A DNA stretch of 64,000 nucleotides from Maribacter forsetii DSM 18668 (lineage in GTDB: Bacteria > Bacteroidota > Bacteroidia > Flavobacteriales > Flavobacteriaceae): positions 1,984,001 to 2,048,000 of the forward strand of contig NZ_JQLH01000001.1 of assembly GCF_000744105.1 (NCBI RefSeq). The letters run 5' to 3'. The stretch's first letter is position 1, and each line of letters opens with the position of its first letter. The notes below the pieces were generated by a model. The model had not been told where the DNA came from, ran no database searches, and saw nothing but the letters and a program-made list of their open reading frames with translations. Of the stretch, positions 1 to 9,149 are shown in pieces. A program made the position numbers and the translations under genes.

Positions 1-2
1 TA

Positions 3-1748
3 GCAAAACGCCAAGGCGGATTTTTAAAACTGTTTTCTAAAGTCCAAAGAGATTATTTTGAACTGCGCTACCATGTGGTGCTCAGTAGATGCTTTTTTAT
101 TCCCATTGTTATACTTGCATTTACGGGAGTCTATTTATCCGCGGAAAAATTTAATTTATTGCCAGATGCCGTTGTAGAACAATCTGAAGCGACAGTAGCC
201 GATGCAGCTCCGCAATACGATAATATTACCGATATACCTTTTTTTGCGGAAACGAGTTTGGCAGATATTCGTCGGGTAGAATTTCCCTTTTCAAATGATC
301 CAGAAGAATACTACCTCATAGCTTTACAGGATAAGGAGGTTGAGGTAAATCAGCAGACCGGTGAAATAGTAAGTAGTGGAGATTATCCTTTTGTAACTTT
401 GGCTTCACGATTAAGTTTGGTACTGCATACGGGTGAAGGAAATGTCATTTGGTCCATTATTCTGTTACTTGCCAGTGCTTCTATTTTATTCTTTATGTAT
501 TCAGGTTTTGTAATGACCCTAAAACGTAGAAAGAAAGGAAAGCGCATTACCAAGATGGCAGATAAGGATGAATGCGAGTTTGTTATTTTGGTCGGTTCGG
601 AAAGTGGTACTGCTTTCGATTTTGCCCAACGTTTGTATAACGGATTATCGCAAGTAGGGAAGAAGGTCTATTTGACCGAGCTTAATAAATATAGCACCTA
701 TGAAAAGGCGAAAAATATAATCATTTTCACATCTACGTATGGTGAAGGTGAGCCGCCAACAAATGCGCGTAAATTCCGTTCAAAATTTTCAGAAGTACAG
801 CAGCCGAATTCGGTGGGTTTTTCGGTAGTTGGTTTCGGTTCTTTGGATTATCCCGATTACTGTAAGTTCGCGATAGATTTAGATGAGCAGTTATCGGCTT
901 CCGATAATTTTACGCAGCAATTGCCACTATTTAAAATAAACAAAGCAGATTTTGAATCTTTTGAACTTTGGATGATTCAGTTGACAAATAAACTGGGGTT
1001 CATAATTCCTGTCGAAAGACCGTTGGTCAAAAAGAAGAAATATAAGAAAGTAGAGTTTGAAGTTTTAAAGCGAACAGATTTGAATGTGGATGATACCTTC
1101 TTGTTACGATTACAGCCAAAATCACATATTGAATTTACTTCGGGCGATTTGTTGGCAATTTTTCCCGCCAATGATGATACCGTTCGTCAATACTCCATAG
1201 CTAAAATTGGTAACGATGTTCTGTTGAGTGTAAAAAAGCATAAAATGGGAAGAGGCTCAAATTATCTTTTTAATTTAAATGTAGCGGACACTATTCAGGC
1301 TGCAATAGATGTGAATCCGCATTTTCATTTACCAGAAAATTCAAAAAATTCAATTTTTATCTCAAATGGAACCGGTATAGCTCCGTTTTTAGGAATGATC
1401 TCTGAAAATACAACTCAGAATATCTCTATGTTCTGGGGAGGACGTGAAAAGGCTTCTATGGAGATTTATAATTCCGTTTTGGAAAAAGAAGCTTCTAATC
1501 ATAAAAACTTACAGGTATTTACTTCATTTTCCAGGGAAGGCGAGAAACAATACGTGCAAGAGGCTGTTTTAGCACAAAAAGATTTGGTTTTAAAAACCAT
1601 TAATCTTGGTGGTACCATCATGATTTGCGGTTCCCTAGCCATGCAACATGATGTTCTTGATGTGTTAGAAAGAATACTGCAAGGCAACAAAACCATCAGT
1701 TTTGAAGCTTTTGAAAAGAGCGGTCAGCTAAAAACAGATTGTTATTAA
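3..1748 (+). CDS. PepSY-TM / flavodoxin / FAD-NAD(P)H reductase fusion, 5' end outside window
   Basis: Membrane flavoprotein reductase resembling the flavoprotein subunit of sulfite reductase fused to a PepSY-associated membrane domain; such proteins probably move electrons from NADPH to a periplasmic or iron-siderophore acceptor. The open frame runs unbroken from base 3, so the GTG at 75 is not a convincing start and the true start lies upstream. Seen in order: a membrane segment just after the GTG (CFFIPIVILAFTGVYLS), a periplasmic PepSY-like stretch, a second membrane segment (WSIILLLASASILFFMYSG), a flavodoxin domain starting at FVILVGSESGTAFDFA, an FAD-binding RQYSIAK motif and an NADPH-binding SNGTGIAPFLG motif, then MICGS near the C-terminus. 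The acceptor is unknown; a role in ferric-siderophore reduction is inference from related flavobacterial genes that sit beside TonB receptors. Confidence 0.85.
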   Translation, partial: AKRQGGFLKLFSKVQRDYFELRYHVVLSRCFFIPIVILAFTGVYLSAEKFNLLPDAVVEQSEATVADAAPQYDNITDIPFFAETSLADIRRVEFPFSNDPEEYYLIALQDKEVEVNQQTGEIVSSGDYPFVTLASRLSLVLHTGEGNVIWSIILLLASASILFFMYSGFVMTLKRRKKGKRITKMADKDECEFVILVGSESGTAFDFAQRLYNGLSQVGKKVYLTELNKYSTYEKAKNIIIFTSTYGEGEPPTNARKFRSKFSEVQQPNSVGFSVVGFGSLDYPDYCKFAIDLDEQLSASDNFTQQLPLFKINKADFESFELWMIQLTNKLGFIIPVERPLVKKKKYKKVEFEVLKRTDLNVDDTFLLRLQPKSHIEFTSGDLLAIFPANDDTVRQYSIAKIGNDVLLSVKKHKMGRGSNYLFNLNVADTIQAAIDVNPHFHLPENSKNSIFISNGTGIAPFLGMISENTTQNISMFWGGREKASMEIYNSVLEKEASNHKNLQVFTSFSREGEKQYVQEAVLAQKDLVLKTINLGGTIMICGSLAMQHDVLDVLERILQGNKTISFEAFEKSGQLKTDCY

Positions 1749-1750
1749 GC

Positions 1751-2108
1751 CGTCATTGCTAGGAGCTTTTTTTGCGACGAAGCAATCTGTTGAATTTGTG
1801 CAATATTTGAATTAGGGTTTACGATGTTACATTGAGCCTGCCTGCCGTTATGGAAAGTGTAGTCGAAATGCAATACTTGTGAGATTCTAACTTAATAGTT
1901 CTCGACTGCGCTCGAATTGACATTAGGTTTCGTCTTTGCGAGGAGCTTTTCGCGACGAAGCAATCTGTTGAATTTGTGCAATATTTGAATTAGGGTTTAC
2001 GATGTTACATTGAGCCTGCCTGCCGTTATGGAAAGCGTAGTCGAAATGCAATACTTGTGAGATTCTAACTTAATAGTTCTCGACTGCGCTCGAATTGACA
2101 TTAGGTTT
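1751..2108. repeat. tandem pair of about 180-bp intergenic repeats
   Basis: Two nearly identical units lie head to tail: 1751-1930 and 1931-2108. They differ by a few substitutions in the first 30 bases, a two-base length change at a T run, and one G/A at the position reading gaaagtgtag versus gaaagcgtag. Each unit contains TCTCGACTGCGCTCGAA and a partner arm ending in gtagtcgaaatgc, a pattern seen in dispersed intergenic repeats of many Flavobacteriaceae. The block fills the whole space between the convergent flavoprotein and P-type ATPase genes; no coding capacity is apparent. Confidence 0.9.
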
Positions 2109-2111
2109 TTC

Positions 2112-4067
2112 TTAACCCCATTGCATCTTTTGCAATCGCACTGCATTCAAAATTGCCAAAAGCGCAACACCAACATCGGCAAAAACAGCTTCCCACATAG
2201 TAGCTAATCCGCCGGCACCCATAGCTAAAACAATAAGCTTTACACCGAAAGCCAGTGCAATATTTTGCCATACAATTTTACGGGTGGAGTTGCCCATGCT
2301 AATCGCTGTAGCAATCTTAGAAGGTTGGTCATTTTGTATGATAACATCGGCAGTTTCAATAGCGACATCACTGCCAAGTCCGCCCATAGCAATACCGACA
2401 TCACTAATGGCTAGAACAGGAGCATCGTTAATTCCGTCACCTACAAAGGCAATTTTGGTATTCAATTGTTTTTTAAGTTTCTCTACTTCTTCCAGTTTTT
2501 CTTCCGGTAATAATCCGCCTTTTGCCCAGTCAATTCCTAATTCTTTCGCCACTTGTTGGGTAATGGAATCGGTATCTCCAGAAAGCATGATGATTTTATC
2601 AATTCCTGCCTTACGCATATTTGCTATAGCTTTGAATGTGTCATCTTTTAATTCGTCAGCTATGGTTACATAACCGGCAAATTTTCCATCTATAGCCATC
2701 ATTACAATAGATTCTACTATACTTTCTGTTTCAATGGGAACGTCAATTTGATGCGAATTCATCAAGCTTTTGTTTCCGACCAAAACAGATTTACCGTTTA
2801 CTATTCCTTTTAATCCTTTACCGGCAATTTCAATAACATCCGTAGCTTTAAACTTGTCTCCGTTTGTCTTATATTCCAAAATTGCCTTTGCAATAGGGTG
2901 TGTAGATTGTTCTTCAATGGCGATCAAGTACTTCATGAATTCGTCTTCGGTAAGGATCTGATCTTTAACAAGATCCTTAATCTTAAAAACCCCTTTAGTT
3001 ATAGTGCCTGTTTTGTCCAGTACCACAGTGTTGACCTTGGTTATGGTGTCTAAAAACGATGCACCTTTAAATAGAATTCCGTTTCGCGAAGCAGCTCCCA
3101 GTCCACCAAAATAACCTAACGGAATAGAAATTACCAACGCACACGGACAAGAAATTACAAGGAAAATTAGGGCTCTATATAGCCAATCTTGAAAAACATA
3201 ATTCTCGACAAAAAAGTAAGGTAGAAAGGTTAGTGTAATAGCTAGGTAGGTGACAATTGGAGTGTAAATTTTTGCGAATTTTCTGATAAAGAGTTCTGTC
3301 TTTGATTTTCTAGCGGTGGCGTTTTGTACCATATCTAGAATACGAGCAATAGAACTGTCTTTGAAAACCTTTGTGGTTTCAATTTCGATAACTCCGTCTA
3401 AATTTATGCTTCCGCCGTATATGGCATCTCCTTTTTTAAGGGTATCAGGTTTGCTTTCTCCTGTTAGGGCTGCAGTATTGAAAGAACCTCTCTCTGATTG
3501 TAGAATACCGTCTAGCGGGACTTTCTCGCCAACTCTAACTTGTATTATTTCTCCCACATTAACATCTTCTGGAGCGACGGAAATAAATTGATCATCACGG
3601 AAAACTAAGGCTTGATCTGGTCGCAGATCAAGTAAAGCTTTAATACTGCCTCTAGCACGCTGTACCGCAGCGCTTTGAAAAAGTTCTCCCACTGCGTAGA
3701 ACACCATTACGGCAACACCTTCTGGATATTCGCCAATACCAAAAGCCCCGATAGTAGCTACACCCATTAAAAAGAATTCTGTAAAGAAATTCCCTTTTTT
3801 AATGCTATCCCAACCTTCTTTTAATACAGGTAAGCCAACAGGTATGTATGCGATTATGTACCATGCTAATCGTACATATCCTTTGAAAAAATGTAGGGTA
3901 TTGAAATAGTCTAATACCATACCAGTAACAAGCATTGTAAAACTTATGAGTGCTGGTAGATATAAATTGAAATTTGATGTGTCCGTGGCTGTTTCGTGGC
4001 TATGCCCCTCGTCACTGCAATGGGCGCAAGTACTCTTTGTTTTTGTAAATGTTTTTAAATCTGTCAT
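2112..4067 (-). CDS. P1B-type heavy-metal (Zn/Cd/Pb) translocating ATPase
   Basis: Pumps soft divalent cations out of the cytoplasm using ATP. All P-type signatures are visible: the actuator TGES (ALTGESKPD), the membrane metal site SCPCALVISIP, the phosphorylation site VLDKTGTITKG, the STHPIA locus typical of P1B pumps, and the hinge FVGDGINDAP. The CPC motif and the family look suggest the Zn/Cd/Pb (ZntA/CadA, P1B-2) group. There is no N-terminal HMA domain; instead the N-terminus has a short Cys/His-rich stretch (CAHCSDEGHSHE). An in-frame ATG at 4112 would add 15 residues, but the product MTDLKT from 4067 looks more natural. It follows a Fur-family regulator on the same strand with about 56 bases between, so the regulator probably controls it in response to metal. 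Confidence 0.92.
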   Translation of the reverse strand: MTDLKTFTKTKSTCAHCSDEGHSHETATDTSNFNLYLPALISFTMLVTGMVLDYFNTLHFFKGYVRLAWYIIAYIPVGLPVLKEGWDSIKKGNFFTEFFLMGVATIGAFGIGEYPEGVAVMVFYAVGELFQSAAVQRARGSIKALLDLRPDQALVFRDDQFISVAPEDVNVGEIIQVRVGEKVPLDGILQSERGSFNTAALTGESKPDTLKKGDAIYGGSINLDGVIEIETTKVFKDSSIARILDMVQNATARKSKTELFIRKFAKIYTPIVTYLAITLTFLPYFFVENYVFQDWLYRALIFLVISCPCALVISIPLGYFGGLGAASRNGILFKGASFLDTITKVNTVVLDKTGTITKGVFKIKDLVKDQILTEDEFMKYLIAIEEQSTHPIAKAILEYKTNGDKFKATDVIEIAGKGLKGIVNGKSVLVGNKSLMNSHQIDVPIETESIVESIVMMAIDGKFAGYVTIADELKDDTFKAIANMRKAGIDKIIMLSGDTDSITQQVAKELGIDWAKGGLLPEEKLEEVEKLKKQLNTKIAFVGDGINDAPVLAISDVGIAMGGLGSDVAIETADVIIQNDQPSKIATAISMGNSTRKIVWQNIALAFGVKLIVLAMGAGGLATMWEAVFADVGVALLAILNAVRLQKMQWG

Positions 4068-4123
4068 CTTCTTTTGCATTATAAAACAAAGGTGGGCAAA
4101 AGAGTGGTGCAACAGAAGTGCAT

Positions 4124-4540
4124 TTAATGGTCACTGCACGAATCGCATATACCTTTTATCACCAAATTAGCATCTTCCGCAATGTAACCTGCAGGTAAAT
4201 TGATATGTGGAATTTTGTGTTCGGTCAAACAAACGGTTTTGTCACATTGTCCACAGTGAAAATGTAAGTGTAAATCTTGGTCGATCTCACAATTACAGCC
4301 GGGTTGACATAATGCAAATTTTGAAATATTGGTGCCGTCATCTATTTGATGAACAATACCTTTTTCTTCAAATGTTTTTAAAGTTCTGTACAGTGTAGTT
4401 CGCTCCGCTTTTTCAAATGCATTCTCAATATCGGCAAGCGCTACTGCATTTTGTTTGCCAGCCATGAATTTGTAAATAAGAATACGCATAGCAGTAGGGC
4501 GTACACTTTTGTTATCTAATGTTTTTTCTATTTCAGTCAT
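4124..4540 (-). CDS. Fur-family metal-responsive transcriptional regulator
   Basis: A 138-residue Fur/Zur-type repressor. The N-terminal winged helix contains the typical RTTLYRTLKTFEEKGIVH recognition segment. The C-terminal dimerisation domain has the His-rich HLHFHCGQC sequence and a second CxxC (CDSC) pair, which together form the structural zinc site. It lies directly upstream of, and on the same strand as, the P1B ATPase, so the two probably form an operon. Which metal it senses cannot be read from the sequence; zinc is the likeliest given the partner pump. A GCNCEID insertion before the His-rich motif adds extra cysteines and may be part of a sensing site. Confidence 0.88.
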   Translation of the reverse strand: MTEIEKTLDNKSVRPTAMRILIYKFMAGKQNAVALADIENAFEKAERTTLYRTLKTFEEKGIVHQIDDGTNISKFALCQPGCNCEIDQDLHLHFHCGQCDKTVCLTEHKIPHINLPAGYIAEDANLVIKGICDSCSDH

Positions 4541-4936
4541 GCAAAAACGGAGTTTAAAAATACGCTTAATACTAATGTAATCAATGTTTTAAAAGATTTC
4601 AGCTTCAGAAGATCTTTAACTTTAAATTAAGTAATTTAAGGTGTTTGAAACTGCTTACTTTTTGTTGTAAAGTGCTGAAAATTTGAAAAATAACGCGTCT
4701 GAAAGTGATTTTTTTAAAATGGCGATTACCGATTAAAAAATCTGTAAATCATGGTCTTTCTTTAGTTCAAAAAATGGAGATGTTTTAGCTATAGTTGCCT
4801 TAATTTTTGAGCTAGTAGTCTATGTTTTTGTTTGGCGGTTAATGATCCTTCAGTCAGTAAGATAGCAGATTTTAATTACAGATGATCTTTAACTTTTTTG
4901 TCTTTGGTTTTTGAAAATTCAAAAAGCGTTTGATGT
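4541..4936. other. non-coding interval, 396 bp
   Basis: AT-rich spacer between the start of the Fur-family gene and the stop of the zinc hydrolase gene. It must contain the Fur gene promoter near 4541-4600, but I could not fix its elements. I see no convincing ORF, RNA gene or strong hairpin. Confidence 0.5.
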
Positions 4937-5908
4937 CTATTCAATATCGTGGGCAATATGAAAAATAGCATCACCTTGATTTACAATAGGTGATTCGTTG
5001 ATGCAAATTATATATCCTGAATCTTTTGCTTTTACTTTCTTTTCAAAATACCCGAACGGACCAGAAATACTTCCAATTTCTTCTCCCTTTACTACTGCTT
5101 GTCCAATTTTGATTGAAGGGTGAAACATACCTGAATGTTTTGCTCGAATCCATTTAGAGGCATGAACCAATTTTGGAACAGTTTCTTTCAATGCATATTC
5201 TCCAAGTTCTTTTTCGAAATTTCGCATGCCCAAGTGATGCATCATTCGCAATGCGCCAACAATACCCGTATCGGTTATTTCACTGTCTATTTGAAGCGAT
5301 TTTCCGCCTTCATATAATAATACTTTCTTATCAAGTTGATGCAGCGTCTCACGAAATGATTTTTCTCTTCCGGCGGACTTTACAATGAATTCTGCGCCAA
5401 ATACTTTTGCCAGTGCTAATCCGTCCACATCATCTTTGTCGATTCTTATCTGCGGAGCGTTAAAGCGGCTGTCGCCCCCAGTGTGGTAATCTATACAGTA
5501 ATCTATAACCGGTGCAATGTCTTTTACTAAATGATAGGCAAAACGGCTTGCCAAGGAACCTCTTAAGCTACCAGGGAAAACCCTGTTCAAATCTCTGCCA
5601 TCAGGAAATTGACGGGTCTGGTTCAAGAATCCGAATATGTTTACAACGGGAATACAAATAACCATTCCACATTCTGGGGTATTGAATTTTTTGGATACTA
5701 TTTGTCTAACTATTTCAACACCATTAATTTCATTACCGTGAATACCGCCTGTAATCAATAGGGTAGGACCATCTTTTTTACCGCGCTGCACAATTACCGG
5801 AACTTCAATTTTGGTTCTGGTGTGTAATTTTGCGATATCCAAATTCAATTGTGCGCCTTTGCCCTTCTGAATGGTTTCTCCTAAAAGTGTATATTTTTTA
5901 TTGAACAT
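4937..5908 (-). CDS. succinylglutamate desuccinylase / aspartoacylase family zinc hydrolase
   Basis: A 323-residue M14-like metallohydrolase that would cleave an amide bond of an N-acyl amino acid or related compound. The zinc ligands are visible: GGIHGNEINGVE supplies the His and Glu (HxxE), and DYHTGG supplies the second His. A Glu-containing LYEGGKSLQ segment further on is the usual catalytic area. The C-terminal third has a barrel-like, biotinyl/lipoyl-like sandwich pattern (GQAVVKGEEIGSISGPFG) as in other AspA/AstE-like proteins. It stands alone between long intergenic spaces, with no arginine-degradation genes nearby, so true AstE function is unlikely. The substrate is unknown. Confidence 0.85.
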   Translation of the reverse strand: MFNKKYTLLGETIQKGKGAQLNLDIAKLHTRTKIEVPVIVQRGKKDGPTLLITGGIHGNEINGVEIVRQIVSKKFNTPECGMVICIPVVNIFGFLNQTRQFPDGRDLNRVFPGSLRGSLASRFAYHLVKDIAPVIDYCIDYHTGGDSRFNAPQIRIDKDDVDGLALAKVFGAEFIVKSAGREKSFRETLHQLDKKVLLYEGGKSLQIDSEITDTGIVGALRMMHHLGMRNFEKELGEYALKETVPKLVHASKWIRAKHSGMFHPSIKIGQAVVKGEEIGSISGPFGYFEKKVKAKDSGYIICINESPIVNQGDAIFHIAHDIE

Positions 5909-6161
5909 CTTGTATTACCTACATTAAGATTTCTACTATAACCTAAAAGGTTACGGTTTGGTATATTTTGATTGGTAAAATTAGTTTATAAAAAGGTATG
6001 AATTACTCAAAAAATTATTTGTTTAAGCGGCGATTAATAGTGAATCATGTTCTTTGTTTGGACATTTGATTTGCTTTTTGACGCCTATAAAATGTGTTCT
6101 GTGATTGGCAAAAATTAAATTTATCTTTGAGTAGTTAATTACACTGTATTTTAAAAACTAT

Positions 6162-8288
6162 ATGAACATTTATAAGTCCGTCTCCTATATAATATTATTG
6201 CTTTTTATAGCATCTTGTAAAAATCAGAACAATAACGAAGCTAGCGGTGTTGCTCAAGAGAATCATGAATTCACTAATGATCTTATAAACGAGACCAGCC
6301 CTTACCTTTTACAACATGCACACAACCCTGTAGATTGGAAAGCTTGGTCTGACGATGTTTTTAAAAAAGCATCCGAAGAAAATAAGCTAGTGGTTTTAAG
6401 TGTAGGGTATTCTACTTGTCATTGGTGTCATGTTATGGAAGAGGAGTCTTTTGAAGATACCGAAGTAGCTAAACTTATGAATGATAAGTTTGTTAGCATT
6501 AAAGTTGATAGAGAAGAACGACCGGATTTAGATATGGTATATCAGACAGCTCTGCAATTGGTTAACGGAACAGGAGGGTGGCCTATGAACGCCATTATTA
6601 TGCCAAATGGGAGTCCGGTGTTTCTAGGTACTTACTATGAGAAAGAAGAATGGAAGAATATTTTAGTCAAGTTCAGTACGGAGTATGAAAAGAATCCTGA
6701 GAAAATGGCGGAGTATGCCACTATGTTGGCAGATGGCGTACAAGAGGTTTATAATCAGCCGGCAAAACAATTAGCGAATGCCATTACACCGGATAAATTT
6801 GTAAACGGAATTACGGAGTGGGCTACTCTTTGGGATAAACAATGGGGCGGTAACCTTGGGCAGCAGAAATTTATACTACCCGCTAATTTGGCGATGCTGT
6901 TAGATTATGCTGTGCTGCAACAAGATAGCGAAGCGGAAAATCATGTTATCAATACATTGGAAAAAGTGATACATGGTGGAATTTATGATCACGTAGATGG
7001 TGGTTTTTTTAGATACAGCACAGATAATACATGGAAAATACCTCATTTTGAAAAGATGCTGTATGATAATGCACAACTTGTGTATTTACTTTCAAAAGCA
7101 TATAAGTTGACTAAAAATAAGGAGTACAAAACTAAGGTGGAGGAAACCCTGAAGTTTTTGAAGGTTGAAATGTGCAATAAAGATGGAGGTTATTTTAGCG
7201 CGATGGATGCTGATACTAACGGGGAAGAAGGAGTCTATTATGTTTGGAAGAAGGAAGAACTGCAGTCATTATTAGGTGATGACTTTGAATTATTCTCCAA
7301 ATACTTCGATATAGAGGATAGTCAGGTTTGGGAAGATGGAAACTATGTGTTGAACAACACCATTTCTAAAGATAAATTTTTAAAGGAGTTCGATTTGACT
7401 GAAGAAGCCTTTGATAAGAAAAAGGAGAATTGGAAATCGACTTTATATCAAGCACGACAAAAAAGAGAAAAGCCTACCAAAGACTATAAGATTTTAACAT
7501 CCTGGAACGCTCTTTTAATAGATGGGCTTTTAGAGACATACAAAGCTTTTGGTGATGAAATATATTTAAGAGAGGCTGTGTCCATATTTAATTATTTGCA
7601 ACAACATAATTATAAAGGCGGAGAATTAGTGCATTCTTACACTAAGGATAGTCAGCAGAAAGAGGTGTTCTTAGAAGATTATGCTTTTTTGGCTAAAAGT
7701 GCTCTTGCCTTGTATGAAGTTACCTTAGACGTCTCATATTTACAGATTTCAAAAGAGTTGATGAATATAGGTTCGGAAAAATATAAAAGTAATTCTGAGT
7801 TATTCTATTATAATGTTTCCAGTGATTTGGTACCGAGTATAATCAACACATCTGATGGGGTGGTACCTTCTGCGAATGCTATTATGGCACAGAATTTTAT
7901 GCAACTTGGTCATTTAGAATACAATACCGAATTTTTGAAAAAGGCGGAGCTTATGGCGTCTTTGATTACAAGTGATTTTGAAAGTCATGCCGTAAGCTAT
8001 GGTGCATGGGGTTCTTTACTTTTGCAACAAGCATATCCTTTTTATGAAATAGTGGTAGTTGGCAATAATGCCGAACATTTAATGAGTGAAATACATGAAA
8101 ATTATATAGTCAATTCAATTATCGTCGGGTCTACTGTTGAAAGTGATATTTCCCTTTTTAAAGATCGTTTTAATGAAGATGAAACATTCATTTATGTTTG
8201 TCAGAACAACACCTGTAAATTGCCTGTAAAAACTGTTTCCAATGCATTTGAGCAAATGAAATCTTTTGGTTATCATGGGTTTAAGTAG
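6162..8288 (+). CDS. DUF255 / YyaL-type thioredoxin-domain lipoprotein
   Basis: A 708-residue member of the YyaL/SPATA20 family: an N-terminal thioredoxin-like domain followed by an (alpha/alpha)6 barrel similar to N-acylglucosamine 2-epimerases. The N-terminus is a lipoprotein signal with lipobox FIASC (Cys19), so this copy is probably anchored in the periplasm or outer membrane. The family hallmark is at about residues 86-100: CHWC then HVMEEESFED, with the CxxC at Cys86 and Cys89. Other typical segments are GGWPMNAIIMPNG and HFEKMLYDNAQL. The biochemical activity of the family is not settled. A 66-bp gap separates it from the permease downstream. Confidence 0.9.
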   Translation: MNIYKSVSYIILLLFIASCKNQNNNEASGVAQENHEFTNDLINETSPYLLQHAHNPVDWKAWSDDVFKKASEENKLVVLSVGYSTCHWCHVMEEESFEDTEVAKLMNDKFVSIKVDREERPDLDMVYQTALQLVNGTGGWPMNAIIMPNGSPVFLGTYYEKEEWKNILVKFSTEYEKNPEKMAEYATMLADGVQEVYNQPAKQLANAITPDKFVNGITEWATLWDKQWGGNLGQQKFILPANLAMLLDYAVLQQDSEAENHVINTLEKVIHGGIYDHVDGGFFRYSTDNTWKIPHFEKMLYDNAQLVYLLSKAYKLTKNKEYKTKVEETLKFLKVEMCNKDGGYFSAMDADTNGEEGVYYVWKKEELQSLLGDDFELFSKYFDIEDSQVWEDGNYVLNNTISKDKFLKEFDLTEEAFDKKKENWKSTLYQARQKREKPTKDYKILTSWNALLIDGLLETYKAFGDEIYLREAVSIFNYLQQHNYKGGELVHSYTKDSQQKEVFLEDYAFLAKSALALYEVTLDVSYLQISKELMNIGSEKYKSNSELFYYNVSSDLVPSIINTSDGVVPSANAIMAQNFMQLGHLEYNTEFLKKAELMASLITSDFESHAVSYGAWGSLLLQQAYPFYEIVVVGNNAEHLMSEIHENYIVNSIIVGSTVESDISLFKDRFNEDETFIYVCQNNTCKLPVKTVSNAFEQMKSFGYHGFK

Positions 8289-8354
8289 ATTTATGAGTAG
8301 TTGATCTTTAATAGCTGTTGTTTTTAATTTTTTTGAGTTGACGGAGTTTTTTGT

Positions 8355-9110
8355 ATGGACGAATGGTATGCTTATCCTTTACTGATATTAGTAGGTTTCG
8401 TTGTTGGTTTTGTTAATACATTAGCTGGTGGTGGTTCTCTTCTTTCATTACCTATTTTGATATTTCTGGGGCTGCCATCAACTTTAGCGAATGGTACAAA
8501 TAGGGTAGCGGTAATTTTTCAAACAGCTGTAGCTACTGCAGGGTTTAAAAGTAAGGGTGTTTCTACATTTCCGTTTAATATATATTTAGGATGCGCCGCA
8601 TTTTTTGGTTCTATTTTAGGAGCTCGTTTAGCTGTCGATATCAGTGAGGCACTTTTCAATAGGATACTTGCTATTGTAATGGTTTGCGTGGTGCTAATAG
8701 TAGCGTTCGGACCAAAAATTGGAATGAAAGAGATTCAAGAGCGGCTTACCGGAAAATACTTGTGGCTTGGTATTATATCATTTTTCTTTTTCGGAATTTA
8801 TGGCGGATTTATCAATGCGGGACTTGGATTTATAATCATACTATTTCTGCACTATATAAATAGAATGACCTTAGTGCGTTCAAATGCGACGAAAGTTGCC
8901 GTTGTTTTTATGTATATGGTTTCGGCGTTGATTGTATTTGCTTGGAACAATCAAGTAAATTGGAAAATTGGCTTAATATTGGCAATAGGTAATGGTAGTG
9001 GTGCTTGGGTAGCAAGTAGGGTGTCTGTAAATATGGGAGATGGTTTCGTGAAAAAGTTCTTGATTTTTATGGTGTCGATACTGGCTGTAAAACTTTGGTT
9101 TTACCAATAA
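8355..9110 (+). CDS. TSUP-family (TauE/SafE, DUF81) membrane permease
   Basis: A 251-residue polytopic membrane protein. It begins with the typical TSUP repeat GFVNTLAGGGSLLSLPILIF and repeats a related motif midway (GIYGGFINAGLGFIIILF), as expected for the inverted-repeat fold. Members export or import sulfite, sulfoacetate, taurine-derived anions or other organic anions; no neighbour indicates the substrate here. It is read in the same direction as the DUF255 lipoprotein before it and the aminotransferase after it. Confidence 0.88.
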   Translation: MDEWYAYPLLILVGFVVGFVNTLAGGGSLLSLPILIFLGLPSTLANGTNRVAVIFQTAVATAGFKSKGVSTFPFNIYLGCAAFFGSILGARLAVDISEALFNRILAIVMVCVVLIVAFGPKIGMKEIQERLTGKYLWLGIISFFFFGIYGGFINAGLGFIIILFLHYINRMTLVRSNATKVAVVFMYMVSALIVFAWNNQVNWKIGLILAIGNGSGAWVASRVSVNMGDGFVKKFLIFMVSILAVKLWFYQ

Positions 9111-9149
9111 TTTAACCAAAATTTGTAATACAATATAAAATAAGATAGC

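Noticed and set aside
75..1748. GTG at 75 as the true start of the flavoprotein gene
   Set aside because: The frame is open to the left edge and the upstream residues (KLFSKVQRDYFELRYH) continue the PepSY-TM family pattern.
2284..4170. Plus-strand open frames opposite the P-type ATPase gene
   Set aside because: They are antisense shadows of a strongly supported coding gene and show no family features.
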